Assembly: GCF_022539665.2 (NCBI RefSeq)
Contig: NC_081332.1
Span: 6,848,303-6,912,302 of the forward strand
Length of the DNA: 64,000 bases
Direction of reading: 5' to 3'
Source of the DNA: Daphnia carinata
Lineage: Eukaryota > Arthropoda > Branchiopoda > Diplostraca > Daphniidae
Below the pieces are notes generated by a model. The model was not told where the DNA came from, did no database searches, and saw only the letters and a list, made by a program, of their open reading frames with translations. The translations under genes and the position numbers were made by a program. Below, one piece after another: positions 1-11,049 of the stretch. Each line of letters opens with the position of its first letter. Position 1 is the first letter of the stretch.

Positions 1-98
1 ATCATCCTGCGCCTACTAGAATGACGAATCCACGATACAACTTACAGCAACGTAATGAAGTATCAAGATTCTAAAAAACCTTCAAATTTTTATTTCAC

Positions 99-100
99 AG
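99..100 (+). promoter_or_regulatory. Probable splice acceptor at the envelope start codon
   Basis: A pyrimidine-rich stretch ending in CAG lies directly against the envelope ATG at 101. This is a good 3' splice site, and it suggests the envelope was once expressed from a spliced subgenomic transcript, as retroviral env genes are. The matching donor would lie upstream of the window and is not visible. Confidence 0.5.
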
Positions 101-1081
101 ATGGAACTGAGAATAATATTCATCCACTTACTAACCATCATTCCATCAACGTATCCCATCTATTCAACCGTATGCGACTGTAACAAAGTAAAGACCAGAG
201 GAATTTTAGATATAGAAGCACCATATTACTGCAACAACAAGGAAACAGATACAGCACACTTACCCAGAATACCCACGCTGTACACGTTAAAAACAACGCA
301 GAAACCAGCAGCTTCTTGGAAAGGCTGGACATGCAAACAATGGATAAAAAAGAAGAAAATAACAGGATCATTTTGAATTGGATCTTTTGACACAATATAT
401 TCACAAGAAACTTAACTAATAACCCCACTGGAATGCTGGAAAATGGTGAACGACAAGAAGTGTGGCGATAACAACATGCAGACCGGACCAGCAGGACTGA
501 GTTTTACAACCACTCCAACAGGCGAAGGGCAGTGGTATGCCATAAAACAATACCACACTCTCAACTGTGTAGCAGAACAAATCACGCTACGACAAGAAAA
601 ACCAGATGACCCCATTGAAAGCCCTTTTGGTCCGTTAAACACCACCCAGCAGGAAGGACACTTCATTCAAAATCAAAACGCTCATCATATCGGTAAACGC
701 CTATACAGCATCTCGTACGCCTGGGGATCAATAAAAACGAGACGTCAACAACCAATCAAAAAAGACGAAAAAGGACAGTACATAATTTATAACGCCACAA
801 TACATATAATCTATAAATCCGGAGAAAGCAACCCGATGAAAGCTCACTTTCGCTTTAAAAACGATGACCCACTTCCATTGGGGTCAGAATTTGAATACAT
901 CGTTGACCAAACAATACGAATGCAAAACAGCGATATTTGCATCACCGAAGGAGAAACAAATCGACTGGTTGCAGCGACTTGTTCCGAATATTCTACACGG
1001 TGGATACTAGACCAACAAAATTACCGATTAATCGCACAGGAATCACATCTTTGCATAACGCTTGGATCATCCCAAAACATC

Positions 1082-1089
1082 ATACTAGC
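1082..1089 (+). repeat. Left 8-bp target-site duplication of the P element
   Basis: ATACTAGC here is repeated exactly at 4881-4888 on the other side of the transposon. An 8-bp duplication is the signature of P-superfamily insertion. Confidence 0.9.
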
Positions 1090-1175
1090 CAGAGATAAGG
1101 AGATGGGACACGACCGTGTTAAAGCCGCCATGACACATTTTGGGACTACATCTAGCGGCTAATTCCCTCCCTTCC
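1090..1175 (+). repeat. Left terminal inverted repeat of the P element
   Basis: It starts CAGAGATAAGG and includes the block AAGCCGCCATGACA. It matches the reverse complement of 4795-4880 with scattered mismatches. Confidence 0.85.
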
Positions 1176-1492
1176 TCATTAGCAGACGAGTTGCTGCAGG
1201 TAATGAGGCGGTTGATTCGAATTTGGCGAGGAGAGTCAGATAATTTGCCAGATGACAACTGATAACGAAAGTTCCGTGATTCATAACGCGGAGGGTAATG
1301 CGGAGGGCGATGAAAATTCGAAGAATCCAAAGGGGTCGACTTTCAGAAATGGTTTTGCTTGGCATTAATTCCCAGGGTACCTGTAGCTTGTTATCGAATG
1401 TTAACCCTGTGAAATACACTACCTCAGTTAAGCAAGTGGTCGCAGTCGTTCTAGACGTGTTTTTCCTCTTCTCTTTGTGCAAAATTGTTGAA

Positions 1493-4400
1493 ATGCCTCC
1501 CAACTGTAGTGCCGTCAAGTGTAATTCAAAGAGAAGTGATCGATCAGTTTCATTTCATAAGTTTCCCACTGATGATCAGCGACTACTTATCTGGCTGAAA
1601 CATTGTGCACCTGGATTTAAGCCTCAAAATCTTCCGTGTTGTGCTCTCTTCACTTTGATCCCGCTTTTTTAACTTGGACTCCTCGCCGAAAATCAAATAG
1701 GTTGTCTAACAGCAAACTTAATCCGATTGATTTAGACACACACACCGAAACTGAGCGGCCACAACACCAGCATGAAAACGAATCAGATATCGTTAATTTG
1801 AATAGATCTGCCAAGGTTAATACGCAGTGTACCAGTGAATATGACATCGTTTCTGCTGACCTGAACTTCAGCGTTGAATGCGACAACTCCACCATTCTTT
1901 CTTTGCCTTGTGTTCGCAGACAACTCATCGCGGATTTTATCAGCCCCATAAAAAGACTAAGGTTAGATCATAACTATGAAGCTCCTACCAGCCCCTGTCT
2001 ACCTGTAATTGACAAATATATAGAAAACGATTTTAATGAGGATGGTGAGCGTTGCAATTCTGAGCTGGCTTCATTTAATGACAATCTTAGCTCTTCATCA
2101 CAAAATAATATTTGTATTGACGACGTTACTAAACTCACAGAGGAGATCACTTGTTTAAAAAAAGAATACGCAAATCATACTCGCCACCTAGAAAAAGAAA
2201 ATCGCAGGCTGCGCATTAAGTACAAGTGTGAAAATGATTACCTTAAAAGAGTAAATTGCCGTCAAAAACAAAAAATTATTGTGATGTCTCTTCGAGAGCG
2301 TCAGAATTTGAGGGACATAAACATCAAAGTTGGCCAAATTTCAATTTTAAAACAGCAGCTAAAAAAGTCCACAAAAGAATGCCACGATCTAAAAGAAGTT
2401 AGAAAAAACACAATAAGAAAAACAGACATGTCCGACACAGCTTACCAACTCTTTTTGAATGAAAAATGGAATTCCGGAAAAAGAACTGAAAACCGTAGAT
2501 ACTCTTCATTCATCCGGGACCTGTCAATAAACCTAAGCTATTATTCGAACGCTGCGTATGAAAAACTTAGAACAATCTTTACCTTGCCGTCCGTTCGAAG
2601 TCTTCGCCGCTACCTTGCACCAGTTGGTTGCTCTTCCGGGATTTTAATAAATGCCTTAGCTCAGATAAAGACAGACATTGCAGAAGGAACACACGGCCAA
2701 GATGTAACCCTTAGTCTCGATGAAATGTCTATCAAGAAGGCGTTGTGCTACGACCCGCAACTTAAGAAATATATGGGATTTACCGATTTCCCAGATGACA
2801 AACCTTCAAGTCGGGAAACAGATCACCACATTCTTGCTACACAAGTCTTGGTGTTCTATGCTGTAGGATTAGATGGAAAATGGAGATCGCCTGTAGCTTA
2901 TTATTTTACGAACCATTTAACCGGGCTGGGCCAGTCGAAAGTGCTGAACGATGTCATTATTGCTTGTCATGAATTCAACGTAAATGTAAAAGTAGTTACT
3001 TTTGATGGGTTGGCGGTAAATCTAACGATGGTCAATGCCCTTGGATTGAACATCAGGATTCCCCAAAAACCACCGAAATCTGTTCCTAGCCGGCGCACAA
3101 ATAAAACTTCAGAGCAAATGAAAATCCACCGTATAAAATACGCTGCGATGAAAACTTTTTTCCTTCATCCTAAGACCAAAGAAGACATTTACGTGATGTT
3201 AGATACCTGCCATATGTTAAAATTGGCTCGTAACCTAATAGCACAGACACCGAAAGGAATTGTTATACCTGGCTTTCCGAAACCGGCAAAATGGTCGTAC
3301 ATAACCGAGCTCTTCGAATACCAGAACCGTTTAGGATTTCGTCTTGGTAACAAGTTGACTAAAAACCACGTCGACATTGGCACACACAAGATGAAAGTAG
3401 TTCTGGCTGCTCAAGTTTTGAGTAATTCAACTGCGGATACTCTTCGCCATTTACGGGAGGATCTGAAACACCCAAACGTAAAGTTATATTTTCATTATGG
3501 TATACGAATGATTTTACCTTTTTAATATGGTGTTTTTTTGCAGTTTGCGGGAAGTGAGGCCACTGAGGAATACTGCCGGAAGTTCAACAAGATTTTCGAC
3601 ATCCTGAACTCGTGGAATCCAAAACAAACAGATGACAGAGCACCACTGACAATTTCCAACCTGTTGGAAAAAGAAAAAGAACTTAAAGGATTACAAAATT
3701 TTGTTAAATCTTTGGCATTTACTTCCTGCAAGTTAGTAAGTGCCAGTAAACGGAAGGCTGTGATTATCGGCTTCACTACCACCATAAAATCAACAATATC
3801 ACTCGCATGGAATCTGCTCACACAAGAAAAGCCTTTGGATTATGTATGTACAAGACTTACCCAACAAGATCCTCTGGAGTATTTTTTTAGTATGATTCGG
3901 TTAAGAGGTGGATTAAATAACAATCCTACAGCCGTTCAAGTCAAGTATATCATGAGGAAACTGTTAGTCATTAAGAGTGGTGGTGTGACACCTTCTTTGT
4001 CATCTAACTGTTCACCTCTTCCGTTTGCAATATTAAATGACCTGAATTGTGAAAAAGAAAATGATGCTATTGACACTGAGATGGAGGTAGAGATTGAGCT
4101 TTTCAGTAATGTAGTAGAATTAAATGCGTCTAACATGAATGATACTTTTACAAACCAGTGCCTTGCCTACATTGCTGGATATTGTGTTTTAAAAATTGAA
4201 CGTCTCTTCAAATGTGTCATGTGTAGAAATGCCTTATTTGATTCCATGGATGATCCATTGGAAGAAGCCACAGCCAACATTTCAAATTTAAGAACGAGCA
4301 GATGGGTATGCATTCCTTCAAACTCTGTGTACACAATTGCATTATCATGCGAATCTGTTTTTCAATCAATGTTGGCCCAAGGATTAAAACTCCAGTGTGA

Positions 4401-4635
4401 TATACTTGCCATGTTAACCCAGAAAGTCCTAAAGAAAAGTAATGTTAACCAAATGTTTCCTACTCTTGCAGCTCACTCAGAAAATTGTGATGTTACTTAC
4501 CTCATAGAAACTGTTGCTTATAGATTCTTAAAACTCAGATGTTTATCCTATGTCAAATTGTTCAATCAAAACATGTGTGAAGAAACTTCAAAACGTAATA
4601 AGTTAACCAAGCTCATATTATACAAAAATTTATAA
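1493..4635 (+). pseudogene. P-element transposase (THAP9-like), one frameshift and one intron
   Basis: This encodes a DNA transposase with an N-terminal THAP zinc finger (start MPPNCSAVKC, closing CSLHF), a coiled coil (about 2120-2390), and an RNase H-like catalytic domain. Acidic candidates are in LSLDEMS (about 2713), VTFDGLA (about 3000) and the C-terminal block DPLEYFFSMIRLRGGLNNNP (about 3870). A one-base frameshift near 1620-1636 breaks the THAP domain between WLKH and CSLHF. The stop at 3523-3525 is best explained by a 66-bp intron, 3478-3543 (GTAAAG...TTTTTTTGCAG), whose removal keeps frame. The coding length is about 1025 codons, near that of THAP9. Apart from the frameshift it looks intact. 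A sequencing error is the main alternative to real decay. Confidence 0.85.
3478..3543 (+). other. Predicted 66-bp intron in the P transposase
   Basis: The donor GTAAAG and acceptor TTTTTTTGCAG enclose the only in-frame stop in the catalytic region. The length is a multiple of three and both flanks read in the same frame. A second GT at 3500 would give a frame with an immediate stop, so it is disfavoured. Confidence 0.7.
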
Positions 4636-4794
4636 AAAAATTATTGGTGACTTATTTTATTTCCGAATACCACATTTTAACTTTTAACACAAACTACAAA
4701 ACACACAGAAGCCTGCAGTAACCAAGTGACATTTAAAAAAAACAAAACAATGTTGTCTGCTATGGAACTAGACAGGGAATTCGTCTGCTAAAGA

Positions 4795-4880
4795 TAACGG
4801 GAGGGAATTAGCCGCTAGATGGTGGGCCGAAATCTGTCATGGCGGCTTTCCCTATTCCGTGTCCCATCTCCTTATCTCTG
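4795..4880 (-). repeat. Right terminal inverted repeat of the P element
   Basis: Reverse complement of the left end. It ends TCTCCTTATCTCTG immediately before the second copy of the 8-bp target duplication. Confidence 0.85.
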
Positions 4881-4888
4881 ATACTAGC
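4881..4888 (+). repeat. Right 8-bp target-site duplication of the P element
   Basis: ATACTAGC, identical to 1082-1089. Confidence 0.9.
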
Positions 4889-7750
4889 AGAATGTAGGGA
4901 TGATGAAAATGGTGCAACACAACAATGGGTTTTTGAAACTGTGAATACCAACCCTGACATCCAAGAAAACTTCCCGGATACAACATTAACGGAAATGCAG
5001 GAGATACAACAAGAACAGCGAAGAGCAATCACAACAACGATTAATTCGCCGATATTCGGAGGAATTTTAAAAACTAATCACGGCAGCGGAAATATAATCT
5101 GTGACATGATTGCCTGGGGATTGTTGAAAAATGGGAAAGCACCGAGTGAAAAGTGTCTGACTCACCACGTAAACAAACAGATGACACTAGAAGAATGCAA
5201 CACGGATTGGACCAAATGTCAAGAAGAACTAAGGACACTTGTAACCAGTAATGACCCATTAGTGCGATCACAAAATACAGTTGCTAACTGCAGCAGAACG
5301 GCAGAACGAGGACAAGCTTTCGAATATACCTCTGATTTCACCATCAGACCGTTAAACACGAACAACTGTGTAAAAGCCAACACAACAATGCTCGTCCTCC
5401 AGGAATGAGCCAACACAAGCTCAATCTGGGGCACATACGAACACACAGGACAACTTATGGCAACAGATAGAACTGAATTATACTCACCTTCATCAGATAG
5501 GAAGTGTCTAACACAAAGAGTAGGACGTGTGAGCCTGGGGCATTGTCACAGCTCCAGTAAAAAACAACACTTTAGCTTTGAATATCGCAACCCATATCAA
5601 ATAAGAACACTTTCAACGGCAGCCATTATAGCGATACATACTCAACAGCCATTGGACGGGAAAGCACTCCCATCTATACCGTCACTAATGCTAAGGGAGA
5701 TCAACAACCAATCAGAGAACAACAACCCTTTGGCCACTCCCCCTGCCACGCCCACAACAGAAAAATGCACAACAACGACAAGCGCTACGACGACTACAAA
5801 GCCCACAATAAAAACAACCTTGGGAACAACGACAAAAACAACGGTAAAAACCACGGCAACAATTAGGCTAGCTACAAGCACAGCAGCCAACAAACCGACA
5901 ATAACACATAAAATAACAACGAAACCCAGTATAACAACAACATCAACAAAACCATCCACAACTACAAAACCAATAATCACGTCAACAAGCACTAAACCTA
6001 CCACTACTACTAGGCCTACGACAACTATTAAAATAACTTCAACTTCAACAACCACTACAACCACGAAACCTACGTCAACAACAATAACGGCTACTACGAC
6101 AAGCTCCAGAACAACAGCAACAACAACAACGCACCAACCAAGCACAACTACGCAAAGTACGACGACAGTAAACGAGAGTCCAATGACCCCACAATCGTCA
6201 ACACAGACAGCCAGAATGACCCCATTAACTACAACAGAAACAACGTCTACAACAGAAGAAAATCAAATCCGGGCCATCGAGGAGAACAACTTTCCAAATT
6301 TACCGCCAGCAGAGTCCCTGTTAATGGATCAGAAAACTGAATAGTCATTAATTAATGTGGGAAGCGGTCTACCTAAAAACATCGAAGAATTCAACGACAA
6401 GATTAAATACGAAATAAGTAAGATGCACGACCAATATAAAATCAGCGTTGAAACAGACCACGAGAACAAACTTGCAAAAGAAATTCGAGATGTTTATTGT
6501 CAACTATCGGCAATCAAAAGAACACAGGCCGTTATCTTAGCTCAAACCAACGGAATTTTAGCTGCAGCAGCAGTAGGCTTACCAATCTGCACACGACTAC
6601 AAGGGTTCGGTCAAGCAATGACACTTCAACAATGTGAAGCAAAAAGAATTTTTATATCAGCAAACGAAACTAAATGTGGATTCCAACCGTTCTTCACTTA
6701 CGAAGGAAAGAACTGTACGATCGGAACAGATGGGTGGTCAATTCACCCATATTCCCATTGTTTTTGGAAAACACCGTTAGTAAATTTAAATGGAAATCCA
6801 CATACCTGGGAACACAATTCTACAACAGGAGATTGGATACGCCAGAAACCTGCCATTCACATGCCTAATCTAGACCTCATTACAGAATTTGAAGAACTCC
6901 ACTTTAATAATTTCGACTTCTCGCTGAAAAGTCATCCAGCACACGAGACAATGGAGATGGAACAATTAAATATCCTGAATGACCTAGTAGGCAGAATGCA
7001 AGAGGGAAATTCCAATTCTGTTGGAGATATTGTGATGTCAGAACAACAAGATAATCAGATAGATCATATGTTCTCATGGTTCGACAAATTGAAAATAATA
7101 GGTCTTTCAGCAATTGGATTCGTGCTATTTCTCGTATGCTTACGGATCTTCATCATTTGCAACCCTATCTCAAAGATTAAAAATCATATCCGTAGAAACC
7201 AGAAGCTTACAAGAAAATACGACGATGGCATAGAGGAAGAACACGAACTCGCATCAATGTTACCAGCACGAGAAACAAATAACCATTCAGACATAGCAAT
7301 CGAACAACCGTTCATAAGAACGTCCGCCCCAGCACAACTGACAACAGAAAGACAAGGTCAAATGCGCTCTCCACGGCCAAGCGCACCAAATTCATCAATC
7401 TACCCATCTATCGAAGAAACTGACACACCCAAACGGTGTACAGGAAGACACACCACGTGCACTTATGTCGTCGGGTATGGCATGGTCTGGGAAGACCTAT
7501 GTCGTTGCATGCCAGAAACAGACAGCAGTAATTCAGCCAAAAAGTGAAAATCCCCAAGGTCATTGAAATTAAAAGTAGCCACAAAACATAGCCCTTGACA
7601 ACTACTTAGTTAATTACATAATGAATGAACAGCTCCCAGTAAATAACGCACTTACCAGAATTTAAAAGCTTCAACAAATAAGTTGATTATCATTTTTTTT
7701 CCTTACCATTATCCCCTACTTGAAACTTTATAGTAAAAACAAACAAAGAA

Positions 7751-8500
7751 CTGTAAAGCATCTTCCCGTGTGGGGAGACTGACTTTACTGTATTAAGACA
7801 AAATGAAATAATAACGAGCTCGGAGGCGTATTTCCCACAATGATGGATTTATTATTCTAGATTAAGCATACTACAAGAAGCAAGACATAAGAGAAATAAA
7901 AGATACAGTAGGGAAACTAAAGAGAGAGAAGAGAGAGACAATTATAACTAAGTCTTACCGTGATAACACGAGTAGGTAGCGGAAAGAAATCGACACGCAA
8001 GCGAACGAGATAAACCTCCCGCTCACGAAGTCAATTCACAATCAAATAGATTGAACAAGTGTTTTAAGAAAAGGACAAATGCACTGTCCAAGACTAATTA
8101 AGTTTTCACAGACGCAAATTAAGGCAAGTTAAGCAAATAAGATTCACAGTAAAAGTACAATTTACTGCGCAATACTACTAACCAAAGGATAAGAGCAACA
8201 AGAATAAACTCAGGCGACTACCTTACTCAGATGCAAGTTCTTTTCTGATCTTTCCCATATTTTGGGTTCACGATTACTCTTCGCATATTGGCAAATTGGT
8301 GAGTTGCTGTGCGAGTATTTGCCACCAATCAAAGATGTTTAAAATGGCGTGATAATGGTGCGATGATGGGCGTCGCCCGTGCCGCCAATCAAAGATGTTT
8401 TATAAGTGGCGTGATGCTGATGACACATGGATGCGTCAGCTAGCTAGCAGGTGTTCATCTAGGTCACCCGTGTTGCGTATATATGTTGTTGCAGTAGACA
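7751..8500 (+). mobile_element. LTR downstream of the envelope pseudogene (about 750 bp)
   Basis: The sequence begins TGTA and ends GACA. Its limits were found by alignment to an inverted relative at 30162-30858, with which it shares blocks such as CCCACAATGATGGAT, GAGAGACAATT and GTTGCGTA. It lies 200 bp after the envelope stop behind an A-rich stretch, as expected for a 3' LTR. Unlike its relative it contains a tandem duplication of about 60 bp (units near 8321 and 8381). No second LTR of this element is in the window, so the 5' LTR and gag-pol presumably lie upstream. BEL/Pao membership is inferred only from the envelope type. Confidence 0.7.
8321..8420 (+). repeat. Tandem duplication of about 60 bp inside the LTR
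   Basis: The block CCAATCAAAGATGTTT followed by GGCGTGAT occurs twice, near 8321-8353 and 8381-8415. The related inverted LTR has only one such unit. Confidence 0.7.
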
Positions 8501-9640
8501 TGTTTTTATACTAATCACTTATTAAAGATACTACAGAAAGGGCATATAAGTTGAAGATGTATATTGGCTTTGTTACAGAACCAAACTCAAATAACAATTT
8601 TGTATTCCAACTAACACATTATCCACAAAAATCAAAAGCAAAAATAGAAATGAAAGCATTACAACTTTAGACAAACTCAAATAACATTTTTATCCCCGAC
8701 TAACACAACTACAAAACTAACAAAATCAAAAATCAATAACAAAATCATCAGGAGCATCAGTATCCATATAATTATGCTGAAAATCAAAATGTTTTTCAAA
8801 AATTCTTGTGAGCGGCAACATCTCTTTATCGTGCTCGCGCTGGAGAACCTCCTTCACCAACCAGGAGGAAACCGGAGTAGGATGGAAAATATCAATCCCC
8901 GACTCCAACCACCAGAGAAAGCGAGCGAATCTCAATGGGTAGCGGACGCGATATCGCGCATACCCAGGATGGTTCCTGAATAAGAAATCGGATTATTATT
9001 ATTATCTTTCTAAAACATTATTCATTATTAAAACATTTGCCGATCCTTGGGACGAAACCGCTGGAAATGACTCTCAGGAGTGGGATATAGTGCCTTATCA
9101 ATGCTAGACAACGCGGTTTCAACTTGTCGCCGATACCGCGAACAGTAGTTAAAATCGAAATTTGGCATCACAAACCACGAGCAGAATAACAAATCAAGCA
9201 GTGTTACGTACCAGAGAACGACAGAAACTAACTCACAAAGAAAAAGAAAAACGCAAGAACCCCTATAAGAAAATGACAATGACTAAAAAGGAATAAAGAA
9301 AGTTCAAAAACAAACAGGATATTCGTCGCTTCGCCCTGCGATAAATCCAAATGTCAGCGCAACACAAGACGTAGAAACAATTTCGCCCAAAAAGGGTTTG
9401 AAACAGAAAATGGAACATAATTAAATGCAAAGACAAACCTGTTATCGAATTAGGAACAGAGAAACAAGAAATTATGAAAAACAACATGAAGATCTTTGAA
9501 TAAGTAAGATTTTGCAAAATGCGTAAACCAAACTCTTCCCAGTGTCTCAACGGCATAACTCCAACAAAGTTTCGCAAAGCCAAGTGTGCACTAAAAACCA
9601 AAAATTCATCCCCAAATGGCCTATAACAACACCACTCAGG
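8501..9640 (-). other. Spacer with possible minus-strand coding debris
   Basis: Two minus-strand stretches look mildly protein-like: about 9028-9170 (basic, ending near RFRPKDRQ) and 8726-8980 (contains RFARFLWWLESG and SSWLVKEVLQ). An acceptor-like TTCTTATTCAG lies near 8985 between them on that strand. I cannot assign a family. Retroelement debris or a decayed two-exon gene are both possible. The rest of the stretch shows nothing. Confidence 0.25.
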
Positions 9641-9649
9641 ATAACAAAA

Positions 9650-11041
9650 TGGAAGTAGCCATCATTTATCAGGAGATGAAGAGGATATACGAGCTATTAC
9701 TATTAGCGATACCGAAGGTGAGGATGAGCAACAGGACTACAGAGCAAAAGAAAGTACGAAAAATGCGGATGAGAACAAGAAAATAGTGAGATACATAGGA
9801 TGGAGCGGAGAGGTAGAAACAAAAGAAGATCAACTTTTTTAGAAATCAAGAAAAACTGAACGACAGCAGTGAATCGAGTGAAGATGAGAACGAGGGATTA
9901 ACGGCGTATAATGGAATAGCACCCGATAGCGAAAGTGTCTACAGTGTTGATTTTATATTAGAAAATGACAGTGACACTTATCTTCAGTGTGAACCTTCCC
10001 AAAAACAGAATAAGCCGGACAACCAACAAAGAGAAACAGAGGCATGTAAAAATTTTCGGATGATCACGAGTCACGAGTCGGACGAAACTAGCATCCCTAT
10101 CAGCAGCCCGAGCAGAAAAAGTCCAACTACGAAGATAAGCCATGATCGACTTAGAAAACGGAAAACTTTCATTAACGATGATGGGAGCTCCAATGCAGGT
10201 AATAAGAAGGTGCATCCAAAATAAATTCAAAATGCAACAAGATTGGCCGAGAAAGAAGATGGCCACATTCCTCAACGAAAGATTCGAAGACGAACGAACG
10301 CTACTCCACACAAGCATACGAAGATGTAGGTATGATATTACCGATCTTTTACTATCCTTCGAAGCAGATCCCGAGATACTCTAACACGGAAAAACTATTG
10401 GCCATATCGCAGCAGCTGAAAACGACCTACTGTTATTAAGAATCCTGAAACATAACAATTGCGAATTTACGACTCGCAACTACAACGGAGAAACTCCCTC
10501 AATGTTGGTGATCACACACAAAAATCAAGAAAGTGCGAAGTTAATATGGACACCAACAAACATCAACATTACAACACCAAGGGGGGAAACCGTGTTGCAT
10601 TATTTAGCTATGTATGGCCTAGAGGATCTCGCTACCCAAATTTGTGCCAAGAGAGTCATCGATATCAATCAACAAAGCAACTCAGGAGAAACAGCCCTAC
10701 ATGTAGCAGCCGGGTTCAATCGAATCGACATGATCGAAATATTACTGTTGCACGGAGCAGACACAAGGATAAAAGATTCCCACGGACACACGGCTGAATA
10801 AAAAACATGCAGTAACAGAGCGCGAGTCATATTCCAAAAATGGGAACTAAAACATAACAGTAATTCCCTGGCTAAAACTAGAAGAAAAGAACATCAATAA
10901 TACAGCCGCGAGGAAAATGATCAAGCCATAATCAACATAGCCGAAATACCAGGCAGAAAGAAAAGCAAGAATAAAAGAAGAAAAGAAAGAAGACAATACA
11001 CCAACAACCTTATTAAAATCACATACAACTCTTTTTCTTAA
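9650..11041 (+). pseudogene. Decayed ankyrin-repeat gene, IkB-like
   Basis: The first part (about 9650-10200) encodes an acidic, Ser-rich region in two frames, including SSESSEDENEG and a basic RLRKRK cluster. From about 10190 the frame changes and ankyrin repeats follow, recognisable by GKTIGHIAA, RGETVLHYLA and SGETALHVAA with LLLHGAD. The frame then runs on through a lysine/arginine-rich tail to a stop at 11039. In-frame stops at 10382 and 10799, another near 10890, and the upstream frameshift show decay. An acidic N-terminus plus ankyrins of this style recalls IkB/Cactus-type inhibitors of NF-kB, which hold Rel factors in the cytoplasm. That family call is from memory of the repeat style and could equally be another ankyrin protein. 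Confidence 0.5.
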
Positions 11042-11049
11042 ATTTTAGG

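Larger units (their letters stand above)
1090..4880 (+). mobile_element. P-superfamily DNA transposon (3,791 bp)
   Basis: The element is bounded by imperfect terminal inverted repeats of about 85 bp that begin CAGAGATAAGGAGATGGGAC, with identical 8-bp target duplications outside. It carries one THAP-domain transposase gene in the plus orientation. It sits inside the envelope pseudogene and, because target duplication plus element adds no net shift, the host frame resumes in phase to its right. A truncated relative lies at about 11050-11806 on the opposite strand. The perfect target duplication and nearly whole transposase suggest it is younger than most neighbouring elements. Confidence 0.9.
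101..7547 (+). pseudogene. Chuvirus-like envelope glycoprotein pseudogene, split by a P element
   Basis: This resembles the class III-type glycoprotein of chuviruses, a family known to have been captured by BEL/Pao retrotransposons in arthropods. It starts at 101 with a hydrophobic signal peptide followed by a CDC motif. Downstream are cysteine-rich blocks, two stretches resembling ricin-type beta-trefoil repeats (about 920-1089 continuing at 4889-4945, and about 5360-5590), and a Thr/Lys/Pro mucin-like stretch (5750-6280). The membrane-proximal part has a conserved IRDVYCQL block (about 6490) and a hydrophobic segment (about 6530-6585). One membrane anchor (about 7090-7160) is followed by a cytoplasmic tail of about 130 residues. 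In-frame stops occur at 374, 413, 5406 and 6342, and a transposon sits at 1090-4880, yet the same reading frame runs through all parts with no frameshift. It is dead as it stands. The chuvirus link is by remembered motif similarity, not by search. Confidence 0.75.

Noticed and set aside
3500-3543. Alternative 44-bp intron in the P transposase
   Set aside because: Using the GT at 3500 shifts frame and hits a stop within a few codons, unlike the 66-bp choice.
5642-6145. Long minus-strand open frame rich in Val
   Set aside because: It is the antisense of the Thr-rich mucin-like part of the envelope. ACN codons read backwards as Val-rich and stop-free, with no independent coding signal.
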